Part shown: positions 1 to 11,759 of the stretch, piece by piece
How positions within the stretch are numbered: the stretch's first letter is position 1
Layout of the letters: each line of letters starts with the position of its first letter
Assembly: GCA_037349315.1 (NCBI GenBank)
Contig: JBAIAC010000164.1
Location: forward strand, 186,001 to 250,000
Length of the DNA stretch: 64,000 bases
Direction of reading: 5' to 3'
From: Chelydra serpentina
Lineage: Eukaryota; Chordata; Testudines; Chelydridae
Program-made: the position numbers and the translations under genes
Notes under the pieces: generated by a model
What the model was told of the DNA's origin: nothing
Databases searched by the model: none
The model's input: the letters and a program-made list of their open reading frames with translations, nothing else

Positions 1-574
1 TTGCATTACTAGTTTGAGCATTAGCATCCCTTGAGCAGTCAAGTGTCAACTCCCCCACCTGAGGTATGTCCATACTCCCAGACCTTGTTGAACCTGTGTA
101 AGGCACCATATTGTTACAGCTCCCCTGAGAATAATGCCTCTAAAACAAAATGCTCATAACTGAGCACAACATATTTCTGAGACAGCAATAATACCAGCCA
201 TGTCCACAAAAGAGTACTAGGGCTATCTGTCCATCTTTCTTTCTCCTGGAAGAAACAAGTATAATTTGCTGAAAATATAGATCAGAATCTCATTCAGCTG
301 TGAACAAAAGTCATTACCAAACTAACGTACGTTCAAGTCAATTAGCACAAGCTTTTTCTACAAACTTTTATGCAAGTAACCTATTCATCCAAAAAGACTG
401 CTGATGTTCTGAGCTAGAAGAGCTCTTTAGGTCTGTAGCGGACTAGTCAGCAGTACCTGCCAGCCCTTCTCAATCTAGGTCAGGTCTTGAGTACTTCGTT
501 TGGAAGCCAGAGAGCCAATCCTAACCCTTTATTTTCATCTGTACTCTACCATACAGATCTCTATACCAACTATT
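1..574. other. No gene seen
   Basis: AT-rich sequence with no long open frame, tRNA fold or recognisable repeat that I could identify on either strand. Confidence 0.5.
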
Positions 575-690
575 CCCTCTATTGCATCTGAAGAAGTGGG
601 GATTCACCCACGAAAGCATATGCTCCAATATGTCTGTTAGTGTATAAGGTGCCACAGGACTCTTTGTTGCTATTCCCTCTCTATTACACA
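575..690 (+). repeat. Dispersed repeat with hammerhead-like core, copy 1
   Basis: This family recurs at 20740-20860 and, inverted, at 25238-25372. The + strand holds CTGAAGA (588-594), a G-rich/C-rich hairpin (596-611, loop attc) and GAAA (612-615). That order is the conserved core of a hammerhead ribozyme (CUGANGA, stem II, GAAA). A short self-complementary stretch follows GAAA and could be a minimal stem III. I could not find a convincing stem I. Hammerheads are known in Penelope-like retroelements and in some SINE-like repeats, so either class is possible. The repeat assignment is firm from three copies; the ribozyme reading is inference. Confidence 0.7.
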
Positions 691-1815
691 GACAGACCAA
701 CCCCTCTACAGAGTCACTTGCTTTGAGTGAAGGAAAGCATCAGCTTAGCTGGGGAAGAGCCCAGTCCTTGTGGGTGTCTCATCATACCGGCATGAGTTGG
801 ACCACAACACCCTCTCCTAACAATGCTCCTGAAAAGATCCACAAAAGGCCCTTTAATATGTAGTAAGGTGGTGGTTCTCACCCTGATCTACAGCAAGACT
901 CAATGTGAGAACTGAAAAACATCCAGGACTCTTTCCCTCCCCACCCCATCTAGACACAAAAAAGAAGAAGACTATTCACAATCCCCAAGTTGAGAATGCA
1001 TGCTAAAAGCAGAGCACAATTTCTCATTTCTTCCCTCTCTTCCTGCTAATCTTTATTTAAGTCTCACTGCAAAACCTAAATTGCTCTTACACACACACAC
1101 ACACACAAAGTTAGGAAAATCTTTGGGAAGAAACACATAGCTGACCAACGGTCAAAACCAGGTGAAAATATGCAGAAGCAGACCACAAAAGATCACAAAG
1201 TGCAGGCAGTGCTAGAGATGAACACCTCTGGAAGAGGTCACACCTACCTGCTACCACCTACCCATCAAAACAACAACAAAACATCACAAATTAAACTACT
1301 TAAATTACTGGTCTGACATATACATTTGAGAGACTAGAACCAGAAATAGAGGAGATCATAAACTTACAGATGTTGTCCAAGCTACGGAAAAGATGGAAGA
1401 AAGGACCACAATGACTTGAGAAGGATTGAGTTGTCTAATCAGCTGAGCAGGAACCATAAAAATCCAAAGAAAAATGCTCAAGGAGAAAACAGTGGACCTG
1501 AAAAAATAATAAAATAAAATGCAATGAATTTTTTTAGGAATTCAAACATGCAAAATAGCATCCCTATAAAGCGCTGGGACCACAAGAAACAACAGATTAT
1601 GTGCAGTAATTAGAAAATCCAAACCTTTGGGGAAAAAGTGTTACATGTCTCTGGAGAGACTGGGGGCTGAAGGGGGGGAAGGGAAGAAAGCTGATAATGG
1701 ACATTTCATTTATCAAGATTGCTTGGCCAATATTCAGAAAAGACATGCAGAATCCACACAGGTGAGACAAGCGCTATATATTGGACATCAGTTTTATTTT
1801 AGGATAGTCTACTCT
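691..1815. other. No gene seen; short CA microsatellite
   Basis: Non-coding, A-rich sequence with a (CA)n run near 1088-1107. The short open frame from 1627 runs into the repeat beginning at 1816 and shows no protein family feature. Confidence 0.5.
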
Positions 1816-2083
1816 CAGGGCGGTGCAACCACTAGGCGAACTCAGGGCCAGTGCAAGGAAGTTTCGCACCCTAGGCGAAACTTCCACCTTGTGCCACCCC
1901 TCTGCCCAGCTAAGCTTGCCTGCCCGCCCCCCCTCCCCCCTCGGGGCGTCCCCCCCACTCCGCAGCAGCTAACCCCGCCCGGGGAGCCCGCCCCAGCTCA
2001 CCTCCGCTGAGCATGCCCGGGCCGCTCTAATTCTCCTCCCCTCCCAGGGTTGTGGTGCCGACCACTAGGTTGCACCGGCCCTG
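1816..2083. mobile_element. Non-autonomous hAT-like DNA element
   Basis: The ends are inverted repeats: cagggcggtgcaacc at the left, and at the right the complement of cagggccggtgcaacc. The same terminal sequence bounds the element at 25547-25912, which has a near-perfect 8-bp target duplication. The interior is GC-rich and non-coding. No clear target duplication is left here, perhaps because of nesting in other repeats. Confidence 0.6.
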
Positions 2084-2121
2084 GGCGAACTAGGCGGCTC
2101 CCCTGGTGTTGGGGGGCAGTA

Positions 2122-2215
2122 GGGTGACCAGATGAAAGGAACAAAATATCGGGACACACGGGGTAAGCAAAAAAAAAAAAGCGTCCGGAGCCGAAATATC
2201 AGGACAAATGGCGTC
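2122..2215. repeat. MITE-like fragment (gggtgaccaga end)
   Basis: It begins with agggtgaccagatg, the terminal sequence of the complete small element at 57605-57720. The rest diverges and contains a poly-A run and two copies of a gcgtccgga phrase. It abuts the duplicated TRIM71-like exon piece that starts near 2234. Confidence 0.45.
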
Positions 2216-2233
2216 CGGATCGTGCAAGACCCT

Positions 2234-2383
2234 GCCAAGGACCACTTCATCGAGCGCTTCGGCGCTGCCCCCGGGCCGGCCGCCTCGCTCGCCCTGGGCC
2301 AGCCCTCCGCCGCCATGCCCTACAGCCACCTCGCCTCCGTCCTCCCGGCCTGGGCCGGCCACTGCCAGCGCCACGATGAGCAG
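2234..2383 (+). pseudogene. Duplicated 3' part of TRIM71-like exon 1
   Basis: This is a second copy of the end of the exon at 9837-10079, including the GTGAGC donor at 2384. Similarity continues through the following intron to about 2680 (matching about 9942-10320), so it was copied as genomic DNA and not as cDNA. Translated, it contains AKDHFIER, close to the TKDHYIER that follows B-box 1 in human TRIM71, and then GHCQRHDEQ, the start of B-box 2. In the AKDHFIER stretch it looks more ancestral than the 9.9 kb copy. The upstream side runs into a dispersed repeat, with no RING or B-box 1. It could be a relic or an alternative first exon; relic is more likely. Confidence 0.65.
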
Positions 2384-2714
2384 GTGAGCCCCACGCTGGG
2401 CTGGAGACCGTGGGATTTCACTCCCTCAGGGCTGCCCCGGCCCCCTTCCAGCCCCTTCTCCCGGGGAGCTGCCCGCGCCCACACGCCTGAGCAACCTCCC
2501 CCCGCTCACCCCTCTGCCTCGGGCCCTTCTCCCAGCGCTTCCAGGTGGGTGCCGTGGAGTCCCTTCGCCCTGCTGGGGCTCCGGGTTACCCCCCCGCCCC
2601 CGGAGAGGGCTGCCAGCTACTCCTCTGCTCTTGCTTGGACTCTGTTGGACCCGCCAGCGGGCCCTCTTGGTTCCGGCCCTGTCCAGAAAGAATTCTCTGT
2701 AGTAACTCAGATCC

Positions 2715-4180
2715 CACCCATCTAACATCCCATCACAGGCCACTGGGCATATTTACAGCTAATAGTCAAAGATCAATTAATTGCCAGAATTAGGCTATCC
2801 CATCATACCATCCCCTCCATAAACTTATCAAGCTTAGTCTTGAAGCCAGATGTGTCTTTTGCGCCCCACCTCCGCCACTGCCCTTGGAAGGCTGTTCCAG
2901 AACTTCACTCCTCTGATGGTTAGAAACCTTCGTCTAATTTCAAGACTAAACTTCCTGATGGCCAATCTGTTCTTGTGTCCACATTGGTACTGAGCTTAAA
3001 TAATTCCTCTCCCTCCCTGGTATTTATCCCTCTGATATATTTATATTATAGAGAACAATCACATCTCCCCTCAGCCTTCTTTTGGTTAGGCTAAAAAAGC
3101 CTCCTTTCATAAGACAGGTTTTCCACTCCTCAGATCATCCTAGCAGCCTGTTCCAGTTTGAATAAATCCTTCTTAAACACGGGAGACCAGAACTGCACAC
3201 AGTATTCCAGATGAGGTCTCACCAGTGCCTTGTATAATGGTACTAACACCTCCTTATCTCTACTAGAAATACCTCGCCTGATGCAGCCCAAGACCGCATT
3301 AACTTTTTGCACGGCCATATCACATTGACAGCTCATAGTCAACCTGTGATCAACCAGGACTCCAAGGTCCGTCTCCTCCACTGTTACATCCAATTGATGC
3401 ATCCTCAGCTTATAACTAAAATTCTTGTTATTAATTCCTAAATGCATAACCTTACACTTCTCACTATTAAATTTCATCCTATTATTATTACTCCAGTTTA
3501 CAAGGTCATCCAGATCTTCCTGTAGGATATCCCGGTCCTTCTCTGTATTGGCAATACCTCCCAGGTTTGTGTCATCCGCAAACTTTATTAGCACACTACC
3601 AGTTTTTGTGCCAAGGTCAGTAATAAAAAGATTAAATAAGATTGGTCCCAAAACAGATCCCTGAGGAACTCCACTGGTAACCTCCCTCCAGCCTGACAGT
3701 TCACCTTTCAGTATGACCCGCTGTACTCTCCCCTTTAACCAGTTCCTTATCCACCTTTCAATTTTCATATTGATCCCCAACTTTTCCAATTTAACTAATA
3801 ATTCCCCATGTGGAACCGTATCAAATACCTTATTGAAATCGAGGTAAATTAGATCCACTGCGTTTCTTCGGTCTAAAAAAATCTGTTACCTTCTCAAAGG
3901 AGATCAGGTTGGTTTGGCACGAGCCACTTTTTGTAAAACCATATTGTATTTTGTCTCAATTACCATTGACCTCAATGTCCTTAAGTACTTTCTTCTTCAA
4001 AAAAATGTCCAAGACCTTGCATATTACAGATGTCAAACTCACAATCCTGTAGTTACTCGGATCACTTTTTTTTCCTTTCTTAAAAATAGGAACTATGTTA
4101 GCAATTCTCTAGTCATGCGGTACAAACCCCGAGTTTACAGATGCATTAAAAATTCTTGCTAGTGGGCTTGCAATTTCATG
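2715..4180 (-). mobile_element. CR1 LINE, 5'-truncated, with partial RT
   Basis: A minus-strand open frame of about 242 residues (3130-3858) contains reverse-transcriptase features typical of CR1: [15 protein letters not shown] and the catalytic FADD box followed by TNLGG. The 3' UTR of the element lies at 2715-3130. Frame-breaking changes are present on both sides of this stretch. It ends near 4180, so most of RT and all of the endonuclease are missing. It is a dead copy and not a host gene. Confidence 0.9.
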
Positions 4181-4956
4181 TCAGTCAGTGTGGATTTGTT
4201 TTGGTTGACCTTGAGGCCGAGGGAGGCTAAGAGGTCTAAGGTCTTTTAAGTTGAGTGTTTGACCCACTGTGGAAAAGCACCTGTCAGCCAGCTTCAGACT
4301 CACTTGCTGACTCAAACATCTATTAAAAATACAACTTGCCCTGCTCTCCAACTACTTAAACATGTGCTTACTTCTTGGCACAAAAGGAAAGCATGTGCAT
4401 AAATATTTGCAGGACAGAGCTAAAAGAGGAGGTGGAATGATATACAATCTGTTTACCCTGTTTTTCTTTGTCCTATTTTGCTCATTTGTTTCATTAGCTT
4501 TTGCCTTTTAGCTGTTTGTTTCATACCCTGTTTATGTCATGTTTTGTCAGTTTCAGCACTTTCCTAATATTTTCATGTAGATATTTGTACCTTTTCTGGC
4601 TTTGTAGCTCATTTCTAACTCGAACCCTACCTCATTTTCATTTTTTAAATCTCTTCAGTATTTTCTGTTTCCCTTATTATTTGTAAAACATCATGTCTCT
4701 TTTCATGTACAGTGCACTAAAGCACCCCAGATATACAAAGAGGACAAGCCATCTAGCTGAGTTAACAGTGAAGCAGCAAGTTTAACTCTTGGAATTTTCT
4801 GCCTCAAGGGAGAGCTTGGCTAAAACACTAAACCTTTAATTATTATTTTTTTGCAATCTTCATATTACATTAAGGCTAGTTTTGTGTATTCACTTATCTT
4901 CTTACAGGGTTCTTAAATACTAATCCTAGAATCCTTTCACCCACCCCTTACATTTT
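4181..4956. other. No gene seen
   Basis: T-rich sequence between two CR1 copies. The 61-residue open frame at 4501 is low-complexity and unsupported. Confidence 0.5.
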
Positions 4957-7190
4957 CATAGAATCATAGAATCTCAGGTTTGGAAGGGACCTCAGGAGGT
5001 CATCTAGTCCAACCCCCTGCTCAAAGCAGGACCAACCCCAACTAGATCATCCCAGCCAGGGCTTTGTCAAGCCTGACCTTAAAAACCTCTAAGGAAGGAG
5101 ATTCCACCACCTCCCTAGGTAACCCATTCCAGTGCTTCACCACCCTACTAGTGAAAAAGTTTTTCCTAATATCCAAACTAAACCTCCCCCTCTGCAACTT
5201 GAGACCATTACTCCTTGTTCTGTCATCTTCTACCACTGAGAACAGTCTAGATCCATCCTCTTTGGAACCCCCTTTCAGGTAGTTGAAAGCAGCTATCAAA
5301 TCCCCCCTCATTCTTCTCTTTTGCAGGCTAAACAATCCCAGTTCCCTCAGCCTCTCCTCATAAGTCATGTGCTCCAGCCCCCTAATCATTTTTGTTGCCC
5401 TCCGTTGGACTCTTTCCAATGTATCCACATCCTTCTTGTAGTGTGGGGCCCAAAACTGGACACAGTACTCCAAATGAGGCCTCACCAGTGCCGAATAGAG
5501 GGGAATAATCACGTCCCTCGATCTGCTGGAAATGCCCCTACTTATACAGCCCAAAATGCCGTTAGCCTTCTTGGCAACAAGGGCACACTGTTGACTCATA
5601 TTCAGCTTTTCGTCCACTGTAACCCCTAGGTCCTTTTCTGCAGAACTGCTGCCCAGCCATTCGGTCCCTTGTCTGTAGCAGTGCATAGGATTCTTCCGTC
5701 CTAAGTGCAGGACTCTGCACTTGTCCTTGTTGAACCTCATCAGATTTCTTTTGGCCCAATCCTCTAATTTGTCTAGGTCCCTCTGTATCCTGTCCCTACC
5801 CTCCAGCGTATCAACCACTCCTCCCAGTTTAGTGTCATCTGCAAACTTGCTAAGGGTGCAGTCCACACCATCCTTCAGATCGTTGATGAAGATATTGAAC
5901 AAAACCGGCCCCAGCACCGACCCTTGGGGCACTCCACTTGATACCGGCTGCCAACTAGACATGGAGCCATTGATCACTACCCGTTGAGCACGACCATCCA
6001 GCCAGTTTTCTATCCACCTTACCGTCCATTCATCCAGCCCATACTTCTTTAACTTGCTGGCAAGAACACTGTGGGAGACTGTATCAAAAGCTTTGCTAAA
6101 GTCAAGAAATAGCACATCCACTGCTTTCCCCTCATCCACAGAGCCAGTTATCTCATCATAGAAGGCAATTAGGTTAGTCAGGCATGACTTGCCCTTGGTG
6201 AATCCATGCTGACTGTTCCTGATCACTTTCCTCTCCTTTAAGTGGTTCAGAATTGATTCCTTGAGGACCTGTTCCATGATTTTTCCAGGGACTGAGGTGA
6301 GACTGACTGGCCTGTAGTTCCCCGGATCTTCCTTCTTCCCTTTTTTAAAGATGGGCACTACATTAGCTTTTTTCCAGTCATCCGGGACCTCCCCGATTGC
6401 CATGATTTGTCAAAGATAATGGCCAATGGCTCTGCAATCACATCAGCCAACTCCTTTAGCACCCTCGGATGCAGTGCATCCGGCCCCATCGACTTGTGTT
6501 CGTCCAGCTTTTCTAAATAGTCCCGAACTACTTCTTTCTCCGCAGAGGGCTGGTCACCACCTCCCCATACCATGCTGCGGAGTGCAGCCATCTGGGAGCT
6601 GCCCTTGTCTGTGAAGACAGAGGCAAAAAAAGCATTGAGTACACTAGCTTTCTCCACATCCTCTGTCACTAGGTTCCCTCCCTCATTCAGCAAGGGGCCC
6701 ACACTTTCCTTGACTTTCTTCTTGTTGCTCACATACCTGAAGAAACCCTTCTTGTTACTCCTAACATCTCCGGCTAGCTGCAACTCCAAGTGTGATTTGG
6801 CCTTCCTAATTTCACTCCTGCATGCCTGATCAATATTTTTATACTCCTCCCTGGTCATTTGTCCAATCTTCCACTTCTTGTAAGCTGCTTTTTTGTGGTT
6901 AAGACGAGCAAGGATTTCACTGTTAAGCCAAGCTGGTCGCCTGCCATATTTACTTTTCTTCCTACACATCGGGATGGTTTGTTCCTGCAACCTCAATAAG
7001 GATTCTTTAAAATACAGCCAGCTTTCCTCGACTCCTTTCCCCCTCATGTTATTCTCCCAGGGGACCTTGCCCATCAGTTCCCTGAGGGAGTCAAAGTCTG
7101 CTTTTCTGAAGTCCAGGGTCTCTGTTCTACTGCTCTCCTTTCTTCCTTGTGTCAGGATCCTGAACTCGACCATCTCATTTTGATACAGGA
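4957..7190 (-). mobile_element. CR1 LINE, long 3' fragment with near-complete RT
   Basis: Two overlapping minus-strand frames (6358-7173 and 5042-6403) together cover the end of the linker region and the whole reverse-transcriptase domain. Seen in order: [56 protein letters not shown] (catalytic FADD), and the CR1 C-terminal region ending near 5042. A single indel close to 6400 splits the frame. No AP endonuclease domain is present, so the copy is 5'-truncated as is usual for CR1. The 3' end at 4957 carries the characteristic tcatagaatcatagaat tail. High frame integrity suggests a relatively young copy. Confidence 0.93.
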
Positions 7191-7716
7191 TTTCTTGTTG
7201 TTTTAATTTTAAACTGGATCACAGGTATGGGGTTTAGTCAATAAATAGTTGTCCAGGACATAACAAGAGGTGTTATTTAAACTGAGTGATTTAAGGCTTA
7301 GAACTATATTTTTAATTAGATGTTTTCAAAATTTAATCCAACTTGTATAATTCTCCTCTCAATAGTTTTTAACATCAAGTCGCTCCTTCTTTACACTGAG
7401 AATCACATGATCACATAATCACAATTTGTACCTATTAAACGTTTCTCGCAGTTATACGACTAATTAATATAAAGACGGACAGACAAAGCATTAGAAGCCT
7501 CCAAGTACTATAAGCAGCCTTTGCAGTCTTAAAAAGGCTGCTCGGGAAAGAGGCAGCACAGAAACGCCAGCAAGTGTAAGAGGGTGAATGTTTCCTGTTT
7601 GCCTTTAAACCCCTCCCCCTAACCCCCCCTCAGAGCTCAGGCGGAAGCGAGTGCGCGCCGCTGGAGATTAAATGGATTCTGGACTCTGATCTGTTTCAAG
7701 AAGAGGTGTCCAGAGC
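7191..7716. other. No gene seen
   Basis: AT-rich up to about 7600, then turning GC-rich. No open frame or RNA gene was recognised. Confidence 0.5.
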
Positions 7717-8331
7717 CAGGGCCGGTGCGCCCACTAGGCTGAGCCTGGCGGACAACTGGCCAGTGGAGTAGCCAGGTTTAGAGCACAGGGGGAGCGGAGC
7801 TAAAAAAGGCATCAGGAGCAAAAAAAGCTCCACTCCGGCTGCAGCACAGGAACAAAAGGCGCCGGGAGCACAAAAACGGCGCCGCTTCTGCTCAGTGGGG
7901 GAGCGGCCGCTCCCCCTGCTCCCCCCGAGCAGCAGGGAACTGGGAGCGGGGGCGGCTGGCCGTAGCTGCCTGCCGCCCTCCCAGAGCGGGGGGCTGAGCT
8001 GTGCCGGGGGGGCCGTGTTGGCTGGGGGGAGGGGGTGGTGCAGGGCCGGCGCTGCGGAGCGAGTTGCTGCTGCCGCTGCCGATTCAAACCCGGCGCCGAG
8101 CGCTGCTGGATTCCGCCGTGCACGTTGCGGGGGAGGCGATTCTGTTTTCAAACTTTTGTTTCTTGACCAAGGCGCGACGGGGGGAACGCGCCCAGCGGGA
8201 CCGAGGAGCGACCCCCCCCCCCCGGTCGCTGCAGTGCGGGGTGAGTGTCTCCCGGCCGGGGGGGCCCAGTCCCGACACCGCCCCCCAGCCCCCAGCCCGG
8301 CGGGGGAGCACGAGCCGGAGGAGGCTGCTCG
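7717..8331. promoter_or_regulatory. CpG-rich block with a hAT-like terminal sequence
   Basis: It starts with cagggccggtgc, the terminal sequence of the hAT-like family, and becomes strongly GC- and CpG-rich from about 7860 to 8330. The many open frames here, in all directions, are a base-composition effect. An LTR at 8332-9373 separates this block from the CpG-rich exon 1 region at 9384. It may be part of the original promoter island or simply GC-rich repeat; the sequence alone does not decide. Confidence 0.4.
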
Positions 8332-9373
8332 TGTTGTACTCAAAGTACTATGCAGGATCTTTTCAAGGGGATTAAGGCAAAACGCCACATTTATTAGTAA
8401 TACAGGGATCAATCAATACTCTATCATATGCATATGATATATATATCACACTCATGCACTCACACACACACAAACACACACACACTCCGTCTTGCTGTCG
8501 TTACCAACTGGTTGCTCCCCTTAACTGCACTGGCCAGGTGAGTTAGATGGGGGAGGGGTGGAGCCGGGCTTCTGCCGATCCGGATCGATGCTCCCATGGT
8601 GACAAGACGAGACCCGGGGTCCTTCTGCCAGACACCTCACTTCTATAGCAGCTTCCCTCTTATGCAAATCCACTCCAGATTCAAACTCTGGGTCTGTGTC
8701 CGTTGGTCTTTGTGCTGCTTTTCTCTGGGTGTTGTCCCCAGGCTGCTCAAAGAGGGTGTTACCTAAAGAAGGTGCCTCGCTTCTAATCCCCAAGGCCGTC
8801 AGTATGTCTGCGCTTCTTTGCCACTTGATTGGGGGAGGCCGGGAGGGATAGCTCAGTGGTTTGAGCATTGGCCTGCTAGACCCAGGGTTGTGAGTTCAAT
8901 CCTTGAGGGGGCCATTTGGGAATCTGGGGCAAAAACTGGGGATTCGTCCTGCTTTGAGCAGGGGGTTGGACTAGATACCTCCTAAGGTCCCTTCCAACCC
9001 TGAGATTCTATGATTGTCCTTTGATCTGGCTCCCATCCCCTCTCCAACTGTTGCAGTGTCTGGAGGTGGGTTTCTTCCAAGCCTCCCTCATTCACACCTC
9101 GGTCAGTCAACAGGGCAATTGATTACAGAGTGAGGGGAAGATCTTATCCTACTCCTAGCAAACAGACACATGTTTCTTCTACTTTAACTATACTATCCTT
9201 AGGGGCTAGAACATCTTGATACAAAGTTTTCTACAAGTTTTCTATATAGGGATCTAATACGAAGTTGTATGAAAATAGAGAGGCACAATGCCAAGTCATA
9301 TGAAATACAAAATAACACAATGCAACATCATAAGGATTCATAAAAATACTTAATATAGAGATTTCTCTCTACA
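8332..9373 (-). mobile_element. Solo LTR-like element
   Basis: It is bounded by TG (8332) and CA (ending 9373). Read on the minus strand it has AATAAA (complement at 8388-8393) near its 3' end, as expected at the R region, plus a TG-rich tract. A SINE at 8841-9015 is inserted within it. No perfect target duplication was seen (ctcg versus ctgg, 3 of 4). No internal gag or pol sequence adjoins it. The class is probably an endogenous-retrovirus LTR. Confidence 0.55.
8841..9015 (+). mobile_element. tRNA-derived SINE with CR1-type tail, copy 1
   Basis: The 5' part has Pol III A- and B-box-like sequences (tagctcagtggtttgagc and gagttcaatcc). The 3' part (ggggttggactagat to gattctatgatt) equals the CR1 3' end seen at 38140-38208. 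Other copies lie at 13692-13875, 26767-26917 and 53884-54063. Confidence 0.88.
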
Positions 9374-9383
9374 CTGGGACCCG

Positions 9384-10340
9384 GTGTTTGTGTCTCCCCG
9401 CCCCAGGAAACCGGAGCCGAGTCCCGCAGCGCGGGGTCCCGTTCACTCTGGATTGGGGGGGGGGGTTACCGGAGTGGCGCCCATGCACGCGGAGAACCGG
9501 GTCCCCCGCCCCGGGGCCCAGGCCGACGCGGAGCCGCCAGGGGCTGGCTGGGGGACTCGAGACAATGTGTCCGAGGCGAGGCGGGCTCGGAAGCGCAGGG
9601 CGGGTGTGGACGGGCGCAGTCCGGGGCCGGCGGCGAGCGGGAGCAGCGCCCCGGGGCCAGGCGCTCCGCGGACCCGCTCCCTGCAGACCCCGACTCGTCC
9701 CCGGGGCCGCCCAGCGCTTTGCCCCCCCCCCGGCTCCTCCAGGGGCCCCCCCGCCGCGGAGCCCCGCCCCTGCGAGCGGCTTCGCCGGCTGCTCCCGTCC
9801 CGCCGCCTGCCCCGTCGGATCCCGGAGCCCTCGGGCATGGCCGCGCTGCCGCCCCCCAGCGTCCCCCCCAGCGACCCCGGCCCGCAGCACCGCCCGGCCC
9901 CCGCCGCCGCCTCTGCGGAGCCCCCGGGCGGCAACGGCCTCGCCAAGGAGCGCTCCGTCGGGGCGCCCGGCTCCGCCGCCCCCGGGCCGGCCGCCCCGCT
10001 CGCCCTGGGCCAGCCCGACAGCCGCCTCGCCTCCCTCCTCCCGGCCTGGGCCGGCCACTGCCCGCGCCACGACGAGCAGGTGAGCCCGGCGCTGGGCTGG
10101 GAACCGCCTCGGGGCTGCCCCGGCCCCCTTCTCCCGGGGAGCTGCCCGCGCCCACCCGCCTGAGCAGCCTCCCCCCGCTCGCCCCTCTGCCTCGGGCCCT
10201 TCTCCCAGCGCTGCCCGGTGGGTGCCCCGGAGTCCCTTCGCCCGGCTGGGGCTCCGGCTTACCCCGGGAGAGGGCTGGACTCTGTTCGCCCCCGCCAGCG
10301 GGCCCGCCTGGTTCCTTTCCCTTCGGCTCGCTCCCACCGT
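9384..10340 (+). promoter_or_regulatory. CpG island spanning exon 1 of the TRIM71-like gene
   Basis: This is very GC- and CpG-rich sequence on both sides of the exon at 9837-10079 and into the first intron. Long open frames in several frames on both strands are composition artefacts. No TATA box was noticed, and the transcription start cannot be placed. Confidence 0.6.
9837..10079 (+). CDS. TRIM71-like: TRIM71-like gene, exon 1 (81 codons): linker and start of B-box 2
   Basis: The start is the ATG at 9837 (MAALPPPSVPP), followed by a Pro/Ala-rich linker that ends GHCPRHDEQ. This matches the last part of human TRIM71 exon 1, where the equivalent is GFCQHHDDE. C75 and H78 are the first two zinc ligands of B-box 2. 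The donor is CAG|GTGAGC and phase is 0. In ordinary TRIM71, RING and B-box 1 are encoded upstream in the same exon. Here the upstream frame is open to about 9384 but shows no Cys/His pattern of either domain. GMAALP weakly resembles the GMDALP after the family RING, which suggests internal deletion and not a missing upstream exon. The true start could lie further 5'. Confidence 0.7.
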
Positions 10341-11021
10341 GAGCCCGTGGGAACCCGGCCGGAAATATTCCAGGGGGTTAGTGCGTCTTCATTTCCCCAT
10401 CGGAAACAGGCGTGTGACCAGCGAGTGTCTCTTCTGTAACGCTGGCTGCGGCGGTAAACGGGGAGAGGATATTTGCGTTCAGAGCAAGGCCTGGGAGAGC
10501 GCGTGTTCACTGGTCGGCAGGGTGCTGGTTTGCTTTAGACTGCCCTGTTTGGGGGGCTTCCCATCTCAGCCGGGCGGGGGAGAGAGGAGCTCTAAACCTT
10601 CTTCCACTTGGGTCCAGTTGCAGATGGTCTCATTGTTTCTAGTCCCCATGCGGGTGGTTTGATATTTTTTGTTTGATTTGTTGAAGAGCGCTGTCTAGAA
10701 ACTTCTACAGTTTCATTGGCTCTGAACCACTGGAAGGCCCACCAATGTTCTTAACAGTTCACTTGGTATTGTACATGTAAAGAGTCCAGAGGAAGAAGTA
10801 TTGACTTTAGGGATCTAACATCTGTTATTGCTAACCTAAAAGTAGGTGAAAAGTTGTCATTGGGTCCCATTGCTTACTTCAAAAGATGGTGGTGCATCTT
10901 TAAAATTTTTGTTTTTGTGGTGGAGAAATTAGTACACATACACAAAGAGTATGATTGTGAACCTGTCTTCTGGTCAGACCTGTGAGATGGGGAATGTGTA
11001 TAGCTTTTTTGTTGTTTGTTT

Positions 11022-11140
11022 TTTAAATATGCAGTGTTGTTGTAGCCCTGTGGGTCCCAGGATATTAGAGACACAAGGTGAGTGGGAAAGTTTTATTGGG
11101 CCAACTTCTGTTGATCTCTCACCCACCTTGTCTCATTTAC
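11022..11140 (+). repeat. Dispersed repeat (tgttgtagccctgtgggtccca type)
   Basis: It starts with tgttgtagcc and includes gatattagagacacaaggtgagtg and tttattgggccaacttctgttg, an interspersed sequence I recognise from reptile and bird genomes. A short related piece (aggtgggtgag, ttttattgga) lies near 52838-52870. Class unknown. Confidence 0.5.
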
Positions 11141-11759
11141 TTTTTTGTTGAGGAGAGGGATGGTTGGGGAGGGGGTGGAAAATCTCTGCTTTCCACAGCG
11201 CAAACTGCTCTTATAGGTTTAAATAGTTTGGGTAACAGATTCCCCTAAAACTTGAAAGCACATATAGTGAAATTAGAAACAGAGTCTTAAAGAGTCCCTG
11301 AATCCCAAGTTTATAGCTGATCAAAATTTTGGAATACATGGTAAACTGGCTTGAAGGGATGGGAATTGTACACTTTTTTTTCCCAATTTTTTTCATATTT
11401 AAATACTCCGAATGGAAGGACAGTAAATTGATAATTGATGTCCCAGTGATTGGATTATATCTGCAGTTATATGTTGTTTAGGATATCTAACTTGATCTTG
11501 GATCTCTTTTACAAACACTTGTTCTCAAAGGAGAATATCTTAATATCTCTTCTGGGAATAAGATGCTCTGTGATAAATTAAAACCCATTAATACTTATTT
11601 TACATGGATGGTATAATTCAGCATTGATCTAAGCAAGCAATTGTGACGCAAAACCTTTATACTGTAGGACTGTATACTTTTATATTAACTGCTGCTTTTC
11701 TCTGGTGCATGTGCAATCATCACAGAGATTTTGTTTGAGGATATAATTGCTTTGTTTAA

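Noticed and set aside
2132..2725. 197-codon frame over the exon 1 duplicate
   Set aside because: Its start lies in a dispersed repeat and it reads through the donor into duplicated intron; only the 2234-2383 part is gene-derived.
5042..7173. Reverse-transcriptase frames as possible host genes
   Set aside because: They show standard CR1 motifs, a frameshift and a CR1 3' tail; they are LINE copies.
7696..8437. Open frames of up to 238 codons in the CpG-rich block
   Set aside because: Composition-driven, low-complexity Pro/Ala/Gly/Arg sequences with no RING or other domain.
8847..8905. tRNA gene suggested by A- and B-box sequences
   Set aside because: It is the head of a SINE: the clover-leaf is incomplete, the CR1-type tail is attached and four copies occur in the window.
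9369..10342. Open frames of 200-320 codons on both strands around exon 1
   Set aside because: All overlap in a CpG island with very few AT-rich stop codons; only the frame that splices in phase to exon 2 and matches the TRIM71 family is accepted.
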